DNA from: an uncultured Bacteroides sp.
GTDB taxonomy: Bacteria > Bacteroidota > Bacteroidia > Bacteroidales > Bacteroidaceae
DNA length: 64,000 nucleotides
Reading direction: 5' to 3'
NCBI RefSeq assembly: GCF_900547205.1
Contig: NZ_URFY01000001.1
Coordinates: 1 to 64,000 of the forward strand
Shown: positions 44,005 through 53,400 of the stretch, one piece after another
How positions within the stretch are numbered: position 1 is the first letter of the stretch
How the letters are laid out: the number at the start of each line of letters is the position of its first letter
Program-made: the position numbers and the translations under genes
The notes under the pieces: generated by a model
Told to the model about the DNA's origin: nothing
Seen by the model: only the letters and a program-made list of their open reading frames with translations
The model's database searches: none

Positions 44005-45084
44005 ATGAATAGAAATATATTATTAATAGCTCTGTTATTCGTTACAATAGAGAGTTCCGCCCAATGGAGGTGGTACAACCCACAGATGGAGTCGGATGCA
44101 AAATCAGTTATCCAAAATCAAGGATGGAATGAAGACGGTGGCAATTACAATCGCCTTCCGCTACGTGCAAAGGATAAAGTACGGAAAGAAGTTTGGAATC
44201 TTTCTTGCGAATCTGCCGGGCTGGCTATCCGCTTCAAGACAGATGCCAGAGACATTAAGGTGAAATACAAGGCTACCGGAGGGTATAGTATGCCTCATAT
44301 GCCGTCGACCGGTGTTTCGGGAGTCGATCTATATCGCAATGCTGACCAAGGATTCTGTTTTGGCAATTATTCCTTCGGGGATACCATCCGCTATAGTTAT
44401 CACATCGACCGTGGGGCAGCCGTGGGTGAAGAACAAGAATACACTCTTTACCTGCCGTTGTACAACGGGGTGAAGTATATGGAAATAGGTGTGCCGCATG
44501 AAAACAGCTTCTCATTTGTACCTGCTTTAATGGAAAAGCCCATTGTGCTTTATGGGACTTCTATCGCGCAAGGAGCTTGTGCTTCAAGACCCGGTATGGC
44601 ATGGGGGAACATTGTCGGCAGGTCATTAAAGACTCCTTTAATCAATCTGGGCTTCTCGGGAAACGGTAAACTGGAAAAAGATGTGATTGATTTCATGAAC
44701 GAACTGCAAGCTAGTGTCTATATCATTGATTGTATGCCCAATTTGGGTGATTATCGAGCGGAAGATATTAAAGAACTGGTTAAGAAAGCCGTTATGCAAA
44801 TACGTGGAAAGCATGATACGCCAATTTTGTTGGTAGAACATGCCGGTTATAGCAACGGAATCACCAATCAAAACCAGTACGAGACTTACGACCACACCAA
44901 CGTAGGACAGGCGGAAGCATATCAGGAACTGAAAAAAGAAGGAGTGAAAGGCTTGTATTATCTATCGAAGAAAGAACTGGGGTATCATCCAGACTCATGG
45001 GTAGATTATGTGCATCCATCCGACTTTGGCATGGTGCAACAGGCCATAGCAATAGAAAAGAAGTTGAAGAAAATAATGAAATAA
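44005..45084 (+). CDS. SGNH/GDSL-type esterase with GxDLY N-terminal domain
   Basis: 359 aa. A signal peptide ends at about residue 20 (SSAQ). Residues of about 30-175 are a beta-sandwich with the GVDLY motif (106-110) that names the GxDLY domain; residues of about 178-355 are an SGNH hydrolase with the nucleophile in LYGTSIAQG (Ser186), the block II Gly in GFSGNG, and the catalytic Asp/His pair in DYVHPSDFG near 331-339. It likely removes acyl groups such as acetate from a sugar or another polymer in the periplasm or at the surface. Part of locus B, before the second phosphoesterase. Confidence 0.85.
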   Translation: MNRNILLIALLFVTIESSAQWRWYNPQMESDAKSVIQNQGWNEDGGNYNRLPLRAKDKVRKEVWNLSCESAGLAIRFKTDARDIKVKYKATGGYSMPHMPSTGVSGVDLYRNADQGFCFGNYSFGDTIRYSYHIDRGAAVGEEQEYTLYLPLYNGVKYMEIGVPHENSFSFVPALMEKPIVLYGTSIAQGACASRPGMAWGNIVGRSLKTPLINLGFSGNGKLEKDVIDFMNELQASVYIIDCMPNLGDYRAEDIKELVKKAVMQIRGKHDTPILLVEHAGYSNGITNQNQYETYDHTNVGQAEAYQELKKEGVKGLYYLSKKELGYHPDSWVDYVHPSDFGMVQQAIAIEKKLKKIMK

Positions 45085-45116
45085 GTAGTTACTAATAAAC
45101 TGAAAATATCGAAATC

Positions 45117-46103
45117 ATGAGAAGAATTACGAATTATATATCCAAGGTGCTTGTTGTTGCATCTGTTTTGGTTTTCATATCTGCCTGTGCAGAACAGGAA
45201 AAAACTTTGAAGTTTGCCATCGCATCCGATTTTCATGCACAGGATGTGCCGGATGGCAAAGAACGTGTAGCGTCATTTATCCGGGCAGCTAAAGAGGAAA
45301 AGGTGGATTTCATTATCGAATTAGGTGATTTTTGCCGTTTAGATAGTGCGGGGCAGGTCTATTTGAATCTTTGGGACAGTTTCGAGAGGGATAAATATCA
45401 TGTTATCGGGAATCATGATATGGACAGTTATACTCCCGAAGAATATGTAGCGGGAATGAAAATGCCCGGTCGCTATTATTCGTTCGACAAGGGAGATTTC
45501 CATTTTGTCGTGTTAGATGGCAATAATCTGTATGACGGCAAGGAGTATACTCATTATGCAAAAGCCAATTATTATGTGAATCTGAAAATGCGTGCTTTCA
45601 TTGATCCGGAACAGATGGCTTGGCTAAAACAGGATTTGGCAGCAACGGACAAGAAGTGTGTTTTATTCTCCCATCAAAGCATAGAGCAATTCCTGAACAA
45701 CGGTGCGGCTGTCCGTCAGATTCTGGAAGATGAGAACCGGCGTACCGGATTTAAGAAAGTCGTTTTAGCCTTCAGCGGACATAACCATAGTAATTATACG
45801 AAGGAGATTAACGGAATCACTTATATGCAGATTAATAGTGCATCGTATGTATGGATAGATAAGCCTTCTATGACTGAGAAGCGTTATCCAAAGGAAGTCA
45901 ATGACAAATATTCCCTTCTGAAATATTCTATGACGTATACGAAAGCTTTATATGCAATTGTCACACTGGATAGTGAAGGGGCTATCGTGAAAGGTACAGA
46001 AGCTGAGTTTGTTCCTCCCACTCCAAAAGATCTGAATATGGGTGATTCAATCGATCATTATCCTTTGGTCTCGAACATTAAAGATGCGAATATCAGTTTC
46101 TGA
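45117..46103 (+). CDS. Metallophosphoesterase lipoprotein
   Basis: 328 aa. Lipobox ISAC with Cys24. The metal ligands of calcineurin-like enzymes are present: SDFH (37-40), LGD (69-71), GNHD (98-101), a later SHQS and the GHNH near residue 222. It resembles cyclic-nucleotide or glycerophosphodiester-type phosphoesterases, but the substrate cannot be read. It is the last gene of locus B, 32 bp after the esterase. Together with the fusion protein at 34301 it gives this locus two phosphoesterases and no glycosidase. Confidence 0.87.
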   Translation: MRRITNYISKVLVVASVLVFISACAEQEKTLKFAIASDFHAQDVPDGKERVASFIRAAKEEKVDFIIELGDFCRLDSAGQVYLNLWDSFERDKYHVIGNHDMDSYTPEEYVAGMKMPGRYYSFDKGDFHFVVLDGNNLYDGKEYTHYAKANYYVNLKMRAFIDPEQMAWLKQDLAATDKKCVLFSHQSIEQFLNNGAAVRQILEDENRRTGFKKVVLAFSGHNHSNYTKEINGITYMQINSASYVWIDKPSMTEKRYPKEVNDKYSLLKYSMTYTKALYAIVTLDSEGAIVKGTEAEFVPPTPKDLNMGDSIDHYPLVSNIKDANISF

Positions 46104-46220
46104 CCCTCTTCTTGACATACATCAAAAAAACAAGTCGAAAAATGTTTTTTAGTATACGAACTATTGTCATTTTCCGAAACAGCTATAACTTTGCATCGTG
46201 GTTGTGAAACTACTAAGATT

Positions 46221-46380
46221 TTAGGTATTAGAAATAAGGTATTAAAAGGTATTAGAAAATTAAGGTAATAACTAAATGGTATTAGTTTAAAAAAATAAGG
46301 TATTAGATTTAAGGATTAGTTTTTAGGAAAAAGATTGTTTTGATTAGGTATTAGTAAAAAGTAGTTTTCAGGTAAATTAG
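46221..46380. repeat. Irregular GGTATTAG repeat tract
   Basis: GGTATTA occurs exactly at 46224, 46238, 46248, 46278, 46299 and 46347, with variants (GGTAATA, GGATTAG, GGTAAATTAG) between. Spacing is irregular (10 to 48 bp), unlike the 22-bp arrays. Confidence 0.65.
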
Positions 46381-46400
46381 TAGATGAGAATGATGAAATA

Positions 46401-46430
46401 AAGAATCCCATTTATGGGGGATTCTTTAGT
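46401..46430 (+). terminator. Hairpin terminator downstream of locus B
   Basis: AAGAATCCC (46401-46409) pairs with GGGATTCTT (46418-46426) across an 8-nt loop, followed by TAGTGG; the T-tract is weak. It lies about 300 bp after the last locus B gene. Confidence 0.6.
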
Positions 46431-46498
46431 GGTGGAGCGGATTTTTTCGCTCTTTTTTGTTTTTAAGAGCTCACAATCATGTGTAACTTAGGATTATC

Positions 46499-46519
46499 TC
46501 CAACTAAGGTTAAGTTGGA
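46499..46519. promoter_or_regulatory. Operator-like inverted repeat over the -33 region
   Basis: TCCAACT (46499-46505) and AGTTGGA (46513-46519) are inverted copies across 7 bp. The right half overlaps the -33 TTG of the AAA-ATPase promoter, a placement suited to repression. Confidence 0.5.
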
Positions 46520-46544
46520 TTTCTAATTCTTTTTTATAACTTTG
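46515..46544 (+). promoter_or_regulatory. Promoter of the AAA-ATPase/nuclease gene
   Basis: TTG (46515-46517), a 19-bp spacer and TAACTTTG (46537-46544) match the Bacteroidetes consensus. The gene starts about 70 bp downstream. Confidence 0.65.
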
Positions 46545-46615
46545 CAAGTAACTCATTAACTCTGTGGCAAGAGTGGAATGACACTTTTCTATGTTTCTTA
46601 TAAATAAAGGAAAAT

Positions 46616-48175
46616 ATGAGCAATAAAATATATCCTATTGGTATCCAGAACTTTGAGAAAATACGTAATGACGGCTATTTCTATATTGATAAAACGGCAT
46701 TAATGTATCAAATGGTAAAGACTGGAAGTTATTACTTTCTAAGCCGTCCACGCCGTTTCGGAAAGAGTTTGCTCATCTCCACTTTGGAAGCCTACTTTCA
46801 AGGAAAAAAGGAATTATTTGAAGGGCTGGCGGTTGAGAAGTTGGAAAAAGACTGGATTAAATATCCTATCCTTCATCTGGATCTTAATATTGAGAAGTAT
46901 GATACGCCGGATAGTCTGGATAAGATATTGAATGACAATCTGGTCTATTGGGAAAGCTTATATGGAACCCGTCCGTCCGAAACGTCATTTTCTCTCCGTT
47001 TTGCAGGTATCATTCAGCGTGCTTGTGAGAGGACTGGACAGCGTGTTGTCATTCTGGTTGATGAGTATGACAAACCTATGTTGCAAGCTATTGGTAATGA
47101 GGAACTTCAAAAACAATTCTGGAATACACTGAAACCGTTTTACGGTGCGTTGAAAACAAAGGACGGATATATTAAGTTCGCTCTGTTGACCGGAGTGACA
47201 AAGTTTGGCAAAGTCAGTGTATTCAGTGATTTGAACAATCTGGATGATGTATCAATGTGGAATGAATATGTTGAAATTTGCGGTATCAGTGAACGTGAAA
47301 TCCATGAGAATCTCGAATCTGAGCTTCATGAGTTTGCTGTTGCAAGAGGGATAACGTATGATAAGCTCTGTGAGGAACTGAAAGACTGCTATGACGGTTA
47401 TCACTTTACGCACAATTCCATAGGAATGTACAACCCGTTCAGCCTGCTTAATGCATTCAAGCGCAAAGAGTTCGGCAGCTATTGGTTTGAGACGGGTGCG
47501 CCTACTTATCTGGTGAAATTGCTAAAAAAACATCACTATGACCTTGAACAAATGGCGCATGAAGAAACCGATGCGCAAGTGCTGAATAGCATCGATTCCG
47601 AATCCACCAATCCCATTCCGGTGATTTATCAAAGTGGTTATCTCACCATCAAGGGATATGATGAACGTTTTGGAATGTATCGTTTAGGTTTTCCCAATCG
47701 TGAAGTAGAGGAAGGATTTGTCCGTTTCCTTCTACCCTTTTATGCGAATGTGAATAAGGTTGAATCTCCGTTCGAAATCCAGAAGTTTGTTCGTGAAGTG
47801 GAATCGGGAGATTATAACTCTTTCTTTCACCGACTGCAAAGTTTCTTTGCGGATACCACTTATGAAGTGATTCGTGAGCAGGAACTGCATTACGAGAATG
47901 TGCTGTTTATTGTCTTCAAATTAGTTGGCTTTTATACCAAGGTGGAATATCACACGAGTGACGGTCGCATAGACCTCGTTTTGCAAACAGATAAATTCAT
48001 CTATATCATGGAATTCAAGCTGGACGGCACAGCGGAGGAGGCTTTGCAGCAGATCAACGATAAGCATTATGCCCTACCTTTCGAAATGGATGAACGTAAA
48101 CTCTTTAAGATAGGAGTAAACTTCAGTGCGGAAACCCGTAATATTGATAAATGGATTGTTGAAACTACAAGTTGA
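46616..48175 (+). CDS. AAA-ATPase-like protein with C-terminal PD-(D/E)XK nuclease domain
   Basis: 519 aa. The start MSNKIYPIGIQNFEKIRNDG and YFYIDKTALMYQ, the P-loop-like RPRRFGKSLLIS (44-55) and Walker B VVILVDEYDKPM (about 142-153) define the AAA-ATPase_like (PF09820) family. The C-terminus carries the nuclease core GRIDLVLQTD with YIMEFKLDG, matching the PF08011-type domain. These proteins are numerous in Bacteroides; functions proposed include defence or toxin-like roles but are not established. It stands alone with its own promoter and operator-like repeat. Confidence 0.88.
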   Translation: MSNKIYPIGIQNFEKIRNDGYFYIDKTALMYQMVKTGSYYFLSRPRRFGKSLLISTLEAYFQGKKELFEGLAVEKLEKDWIKYPILHLDLNIEKYDTPDSLDKILNDNLVYWESLYGTRPSETSFSLRFAGIIQRACERTGQRVVILVDEYDKPMLQAIGNEELQKQFWNTLKPFYGALKTKDGYIKFALLTGVTKFGKVSVFSDLNNLDDVSMWNEYVEICGISEREIHENLESELHEFAVARGITYDKLCEELKDCYDGYHFTHNSIGMYNPFSLLNAFKRKEFGSYWFETGAPTYLVKLLKKHHYDLEQMAHEETDAQVLNSIDSESTNPIPVIYQSGYLTIKGYDERFGMYRLGFPNREVEEGFVRFLLPFYANVNKVESPFEIQKFVREVESGDYNSFFHRLQSFFADTTYEVIREQELHYENVLFIVFKLVGFYTKVEYHTSDGRIDLVLQTDKFIYIMEFKLDGTAEEALQQINDKHYALPFEMDERKLFKIGVNFSAETRNIDKWIVETTS

Positions 48176-48286
48176 GCCATGCGTTTTGTTTTGTCTACTA
48201 TGTAAATGTCGGACCTCTGCGTCTGAATCTCTCTTCATCACTTGCTATTTTGTTGATTAGTAAGTGTATCGTGAAGAAAAAAATAA

Positions 48287-48294
48287 TATATTTG
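48287..48294 (+). promoter_or_regulatory. -7 box upstream of the locus C sigma factor gene
   Basis: TATATTTG fits TAnnTTTG about 80 bp before the sigma start. No TTG at the usual distance. Confidence 0.5.
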
Positions 48295-48374
48295 CATTCA
48301 TAAATGACGTAAAAGTAAGTAATTACGACGATTTACGCGTATTCTGTTTCGTTTTTGAAGCATAGGGTGACAGT

Positions 48375-48944
48375 ATGGATAATGGAGTTGATAGTATAGT
48401 AGCAGGAGTAAACCGGAAGGATAAGAAGATATGGGGCGATTTCTACGATCGTTTTTATGCAGCCTTATGTGTTTATGTAGCTAAGATATTGCCCGTTCCG
48501 GATGCCGTAGAAGATTTGGTGCAGGATGTTTTTATTTCGGTTTGGGAGGGTAAGCGTATCTTCGCCGATATAAAGGAACTGACGAACTACCTCTATCGCG
48601 CCTGCTATAACAACACCTTATTATATATTCGTAATAATCAGATACACGATACCATCTTGAGCTCACTGGCCGAAGAAAAAGGTATGCAGGATGAAGATGT
48701 GATTTATGCACTGACAGTGAAGGAAGAAATTATCCGGCAACTGTATTTCCATATCGAAGAACTCCCCACAGAACAGCGCCGGATTATACTTATGAGAATC
48801 GAAGGTCATAGCTGGGAAGAAATTGCTGAACTTCTCGGGGTAAGCATCAATACCGTCAAAACTCAAAAGAGCCGGAGCTATAAATTTCTGCGGGATAAGC
48901 TGGGCGACTCCCTAAATTCAGTAATTCTCTGTTTATTTTTCTAA
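48375..48944 (+). CDS. ECF-family RNA polymerase sigma factor (locus C)
   Basis: 189 aa. Region 2 includes WGDFYDRFYAALCVYVAKIL and AVEDLVQDVFISVWEG; region 4 includes LPTEQRRIILMRIEGHSWEE and IAELLGVSINTVKTQKSRSY. It is unlike the locus B sigma factor in detail, so the two systems should recognise different promoters or signals. It precedes a 401-residue FecR by 245 bp, a wide gap that contains a separate promoter. Confidence 0.92.
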   Translation: MDNGVDSIVAGVNRKDKKIWGDFYDRFYAALCVYVAKILPVPDAVEDLVQDVFISVWEGKRIFADIKELTNYLYRACYNNTLLYIRNNQIHDTILSSLAEEKGMQDEDVIYALTVKEEIIRQLYFHIEELPTEQRRIILMRIEGHSWEEIAELLGVSINTVKTQKSRSYKFLRDKLGDSLNSVILCLFF

Positions 48945-49030
48945 AATAGAAGAAAAACAAATTGATGCTTCTTTGTCTTTTTATGAAATACTTAAGATTT
49001 ATTTTATTTGTTAAATACGTCCGTTTATCC

Positions 49031-49060
49031 TTGTTTTGATAACATAATGCTGTAATTTTG
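49031..49060 (+). promoter_or_regulatory. Promoter in front of fecR of locus C
   Basis: TTG (49031-49033), 19 bp, TAATTTTG (49053-49060). It would start a transcript about 120 bp before fecR, allowing the anti-sigma and receptor operon to be made apart from the sigma gene. Confidence 0.6.
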
Positions 49061-49189
49061 ATTATAGAATCTTTCTCTTAGTGATGCTCTTCTAAAAATA
49101 TCTCTTCTTTTTGTCACCCTTTTCTGTACTTTATGTATAGTTATTATATACAAACGTAAAATTGGAATTTAATTAAAAATGAATAATAG

Positions 49190-50395
49190 ATGAAGAAGTT
49201 CGATACAATTTATCAAGATGCTACTTTGATGAGAAAGTCTCTTCAGGGCGAAGCGAATGATGAAGAACGGCTGGAGCTTGAAAAACGATTGGCTGAAAGT
49301 CCGGACTTGCAGAAGATATATGAGCAGTTGCAGAATGGTGAAACGTTGAAAACTGCCTTCGGAGAATATCGAAATTACTCGTCAAAGGAGGCATACCAGT
49401 CCTTCCTTCAGAAAATAGGGCATGAGGAAGAGGATGTGCCTAAACACAAAGTTCTTCGTGGCTGGTGGTATGCTGCTGCGGCTTCCGTAGTATTGCTTAT
49501 CGGTCTTTCTTTCTACCTTTCTAATTATAATAAGTTGGGAGAAGATAGCAGAGTACTTATTCAGCCGGGTACGCAACTGGCCCAATTGACCTTGCCGGAT
49601 GGTAGCAAAATCGATGTACATAAGAAAGAAGTCAACGTTGTAGTAGATGGCGTTCAAGTGAAATATAAGGAAGGAGTGCTGACTTATGAGCCAACTGTAG
49701 AAACTCAACAGGAAGAAAATATAGCCGAAGATACGGCGGATAAATCGAATCAACTTGTTATTCCGCGTGGGGGGGAAAACACGGTAGTTCTTGCAGACGG
49801 AACCACGGTTCATTTGAATGCTGGTTCTAAGCTGACCTATCCGATACGGTTTGGAGGCAAACGTAGGATTGTGGCTTTGGAAGGTGAAGCCTATTTTGAA
49901 GTGGCGAAAGATGAAGAACATCCGTTTATTGTGCAGACACATCTTGGTGAAATAACCGTGCTTGGTACGGAATTTAATATAAATGCTTATACGGATGCTT
50001 CGGTTTGCTATACGACGCTGGTGCAGGGGAAAGTTTGTTTTTCAGCAGTAAATAGCAAAACAGTCACTCTTTTGCCGGGTGAGCAAGCAGTTGTTTCTAT
50101 TGATAAAGTAGAAAAACGAGTGGTAGATGTGGAAGAGTATGCGGGTTGGGTGAATGGTGTTTACACATTTAATAACCGCACTTTGGGAGAGATAATGCAG
50201 ACATTTGAGCGCTGGTATGACATACAGGTTTATTATGAAACTGCAGACTTGCGTAATATCACTTATAGTGGGAGTTTGAAACGTTACGGAACAATAAATT
50301 CATTCCTTGATGCGCTGGAGCTAACAGGCGATTTGGCCTACAAAATCAGTGGGCGGGATATATTGATTTACGATAAAATGAAAGAACAAGAGTAA
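49190..50395 (+). CDS. FecR-family anti-sigma factor (locus C)
   Basis: 401 aa, about 90 residues longer than the locus B protein. Cytoplasmic N-terminal part to about 92, one transmembrane helix at about 93-110 (WWYAAAASVVLLIGLSFYLS), then periplasmic sequence that contains the start motif of the FecR domain twice: PGTQLAQLTLPDGSKID (125-141) and VIPRGGENTVVLADGTTVHLN (about 186-206), a duplication seen in many Bacteroides FecR proteins. The rest (ALEGEAYFEVAKDEEHPFIV, VLGTEFNINAY) is standard. A run of seven G bases (49769-49775) sits in the second motif. Confidence 0.93.
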   Translation: MKKFDTIYQDATLMRKSLQGEANDEERLELEKRLAESPDLQKIYEQLQNGETLKTAFGEYRNYSSKEAYQSFLQKIGHEEEDVPKHKVLRGWWYAAAASVVLLIGLSFYLSNYNKLGEDSRVLIQPGTQLAQLTLPDGSKIDVHKKEVNVVVDGVQVKYKEGVLTYEPTVETQQEENIAEDTADKSNQLVIPRGGENTVVLADGTTVHLNAGSKLTYPIRFGGKRRIVALEGEAYFEVAKDEEHPFIVQTHLGEITVLGTEFNINAYTDASVCYTTLVQGKVCFSAVNSKTVTLLPGEQAVVSIDKVEKRVVDVEEYAGWVNGVYTFNNRTLGEIMQTFERWYDIQVYYETADLRNITYSGSLKRYGTINSFLDALELTGDLAYKISGRDILIYDKMKEQE

Positions 50396-50431
50396 GAATT
50401 GAATATTAGGTACAAGTTTAATCATTAACTT

Positions 50432-53400
50432 ATGAGAGAAAAACGATGGCTACTATGTTTTTTAGTGGCAGTGTGCTGCACAGTTAGCGCATGGGCTTTA
50501 CCGTCACAAGAAAGGACGGTTACTTTGGACTTGCACAATGTCTCTATCGAGACAGTTCTGGATGCAGTGAAGAAACAGGCAGGCGTGAATTTGCTTTATA
50601 ATTCACAAATGTTCAAGGGGGTACCTCCTGTTTCGATAGAAACGTATAATGAGAAATGGGAAGTCGCTCTGAAATTGTTGTTGAATCCTCAGGGATTTGA
50701 CTATACAGTGAAGGATGGCATTGTTGTTATCCGCAAACAGCAGCGTGAAACTCGTGTTCGCGGTACTGTTAAAGATTCACATGGTGAACCGATTCCGGGT
50801 GCAAGTATTGTTGTGAAAGGTGCTCGTACGGGTACTTCAACGAATCTCGATGGTGAGTTTACATTGGATGTCAAGGATGATAAAGTAACTTTGGAGATTT
50901 CCTTTATTGGAATGAAAAAGCAGACGGTGCACGTGGATGCTACTCGTAAGAAGATGCTTGAGATAACTCTGGTAGATGATGTGAAGGTGTTGGATGATGT
51001 GGTGGTAACGGGATATGGTAATGTGCGTAAGACAAGCTTTACGGGTAGTTCTACGCAGATTTCGGGAGATGAGTTGCGTAAGGTGTCGCAGACAAATGTG
51101 ATTGGTGCTTTGGAAGCATTTGACCCTTCATTCCGTTTGGTTAATAATACACAGTTTGGTTCTGATCCGAATGCACTTCCTGAAATGTATATCCGTGGAC
51201 GTTCAGGCTTCGGCGTGAAAGAGTTGGATAAAGACCAACTTTCAAGATCGAATCTTGAGAACAATCCCAATCTTCCCACCTTTATTATGGATGGCTTTGA
51301 AGTCAGCATTGAGAAGGTGTATGATTTAGACCCAGCTCGTATTGAAAGTATGACCATTTTGAAAGATGCTGCTGCAACAGCCATTTACGGTTCACGTGCT
51401 GCAAATGGTGTAGTTGTAATAACCACTGTAGCTCCAAAAGCTGGTGAAGTACGCGTATCTTACAGCTTTACAGGAACATTGGAAATGCCTGACTTAAGAG
51501 ATTATAATCTGGCTAATGCTTCGGAGAAACTGGAGATAGAACGTAGAGCCGGATTGTTTGATAAAGGAAATAACAATAATCATACAACAGCAGATGGAAT
51601 CAACGCATATAATAAAAGATATGCATTGATTCAAAAAGGTATAGATACAGACTGGTTAACATTGCCTTTGCAAAATTCGTTTGACCATAAGCACAGTATT
51701 TTTATCGAAGGTGGTACTCCTAATCTGCGTTATGGTGTGGATGCTTCTTATAATAGCGGAGGCGGTGTGATGAAAGGAACTGGCCGCGACCGTTACAGTG
51801 CAGGATTCTCTTTGGATTATCGAGTGAAGAAGCTACAAGTAAAGAACACAGTTACTTTTAGTCACACTAAGTCAACGGCATCTCCTTATGGCTCTTTTAG
51901 TGATTATACTGGGCTGCAGCCCTACGAGACTCCTTATCAGGATAATGGTACTCTTGTCACATCATTGTTTTACAGCAATAAAGGTGGTAGTTCTGTGAAA
52001 AATCCGCTGTACGAAGCTACATTGAAGAATTATGATTGGAGTGCTTATGACGAGTTAATTAATAACTTAAGTTTAAACTGGTATCTGACGGACTATCTGA
52101 CTTTGAAAGGACAGTTTAGTGTGACTAAGCAGTACTCAAGTAGTGAACGTTTTTATGATCCTTTATCTTCAAAGGTGTCTGTTCCTAGTAATGATAATAA
52201 TAAACTACAGGGTGATTTGTACACCGGAAAAGGAGGATATTTAAAATGGAATGCGAATGCATTCGTGTATTATACCCGTAGCTTTGGTAAGCACAATTTT
52301 AACTTCTCCGGAGGGTGGGAAGCATCTGCATACAATACGGATAATACCACAGCCCATTATCGTGGATTTCCATCGGGAGAATTCTGCTCATTAAACTATG
52401 CGGCAGAAATATACAAGAAACCAACACGAACAGAGAATACCACGCGACGCGTCAGCGGACTGGCAACTTTGAACTATACTTGGAATGATATTTATCTGGT
52501 GGATGCTTCTGCACGTTTTGATGGTTCTTCCGAGTTTGGAGCGAACCAGAAATGGGCTCCGTTCTTTTCCGGGGGGGTGGGGCTGAACATTCATAATTAC
52601 GAATTTCTGAAAGGTAATGAGGCTATTAATAAAGTGAAAATCCGTGCCTCTTACGGGCGTACAGGTAAAGTCAATTTTCCTGCTTATGCCGCTACTACCA
52701 TGTACGAATCATTATTTGACGAATGGTATGTAACAGGTTTTGGTGCAGTGCTGAAAGCATTGGGAAACAAAGATTTATCATGGGAGAAAACTGATAAAAT
52801 GAACTTTGGCCTTGAAACTGAATTCTTTAAGCGAAGGCTGACGGTAGGATTCGAATACTATTATGAGAAAACAATCGACCTTATCAATGATGTATCTCTT
52901 TCGCAAACTTCCGGTTTCTCTTCGTACAAGGACAATATGGGTGAGGTTGAAAACAAGGGATTCGAATTAAAAGTACGAGGCGATATATACCGTGACCGTA
53001 ACTGGACTATTGCATTATGGGGCAATATGGCGCACAATAAGAATCAGATATTGAAAATATCTAATTCTCAGAAGGCTTATAACGAACGTGTAAAAGCATT
53101 CTACAAAAAGGAACTGGATAGCCAGAATCTTGGATTTTCGTTGACTGATGCTGCTTACTCCGTTCCTATTCCTCAATATGAAGAAGGGCGTTCATTAACC
53201 TCAATTTGGGCAGTGCGTTCATTGGGTATAGACCCTACTACCGGTGAGGAAATATTCCAGAACCGCGACGGATCTATTTCTAAGACATGGGATGCCGCAC
53301 AACAAGTAGTAGTAGGTGACACAGAACCTACGTTGAACGGCTCTTTTGGCTTGAATGCCGCATACCGTAACTGGAGTTTGATGGCTGTTTTTAATTATCA

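Larger units (their letters stand above)
46104..46614. other. Intergenic region with GGTATTAG repeats
   Basis: 511 bp. The left part carries the GGTATTA repeat tract, the middle a hairpin, and the right the promoter of the AAA-ATPase gene. Very AT-rich. No gene seen. Confidence 0.6.
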
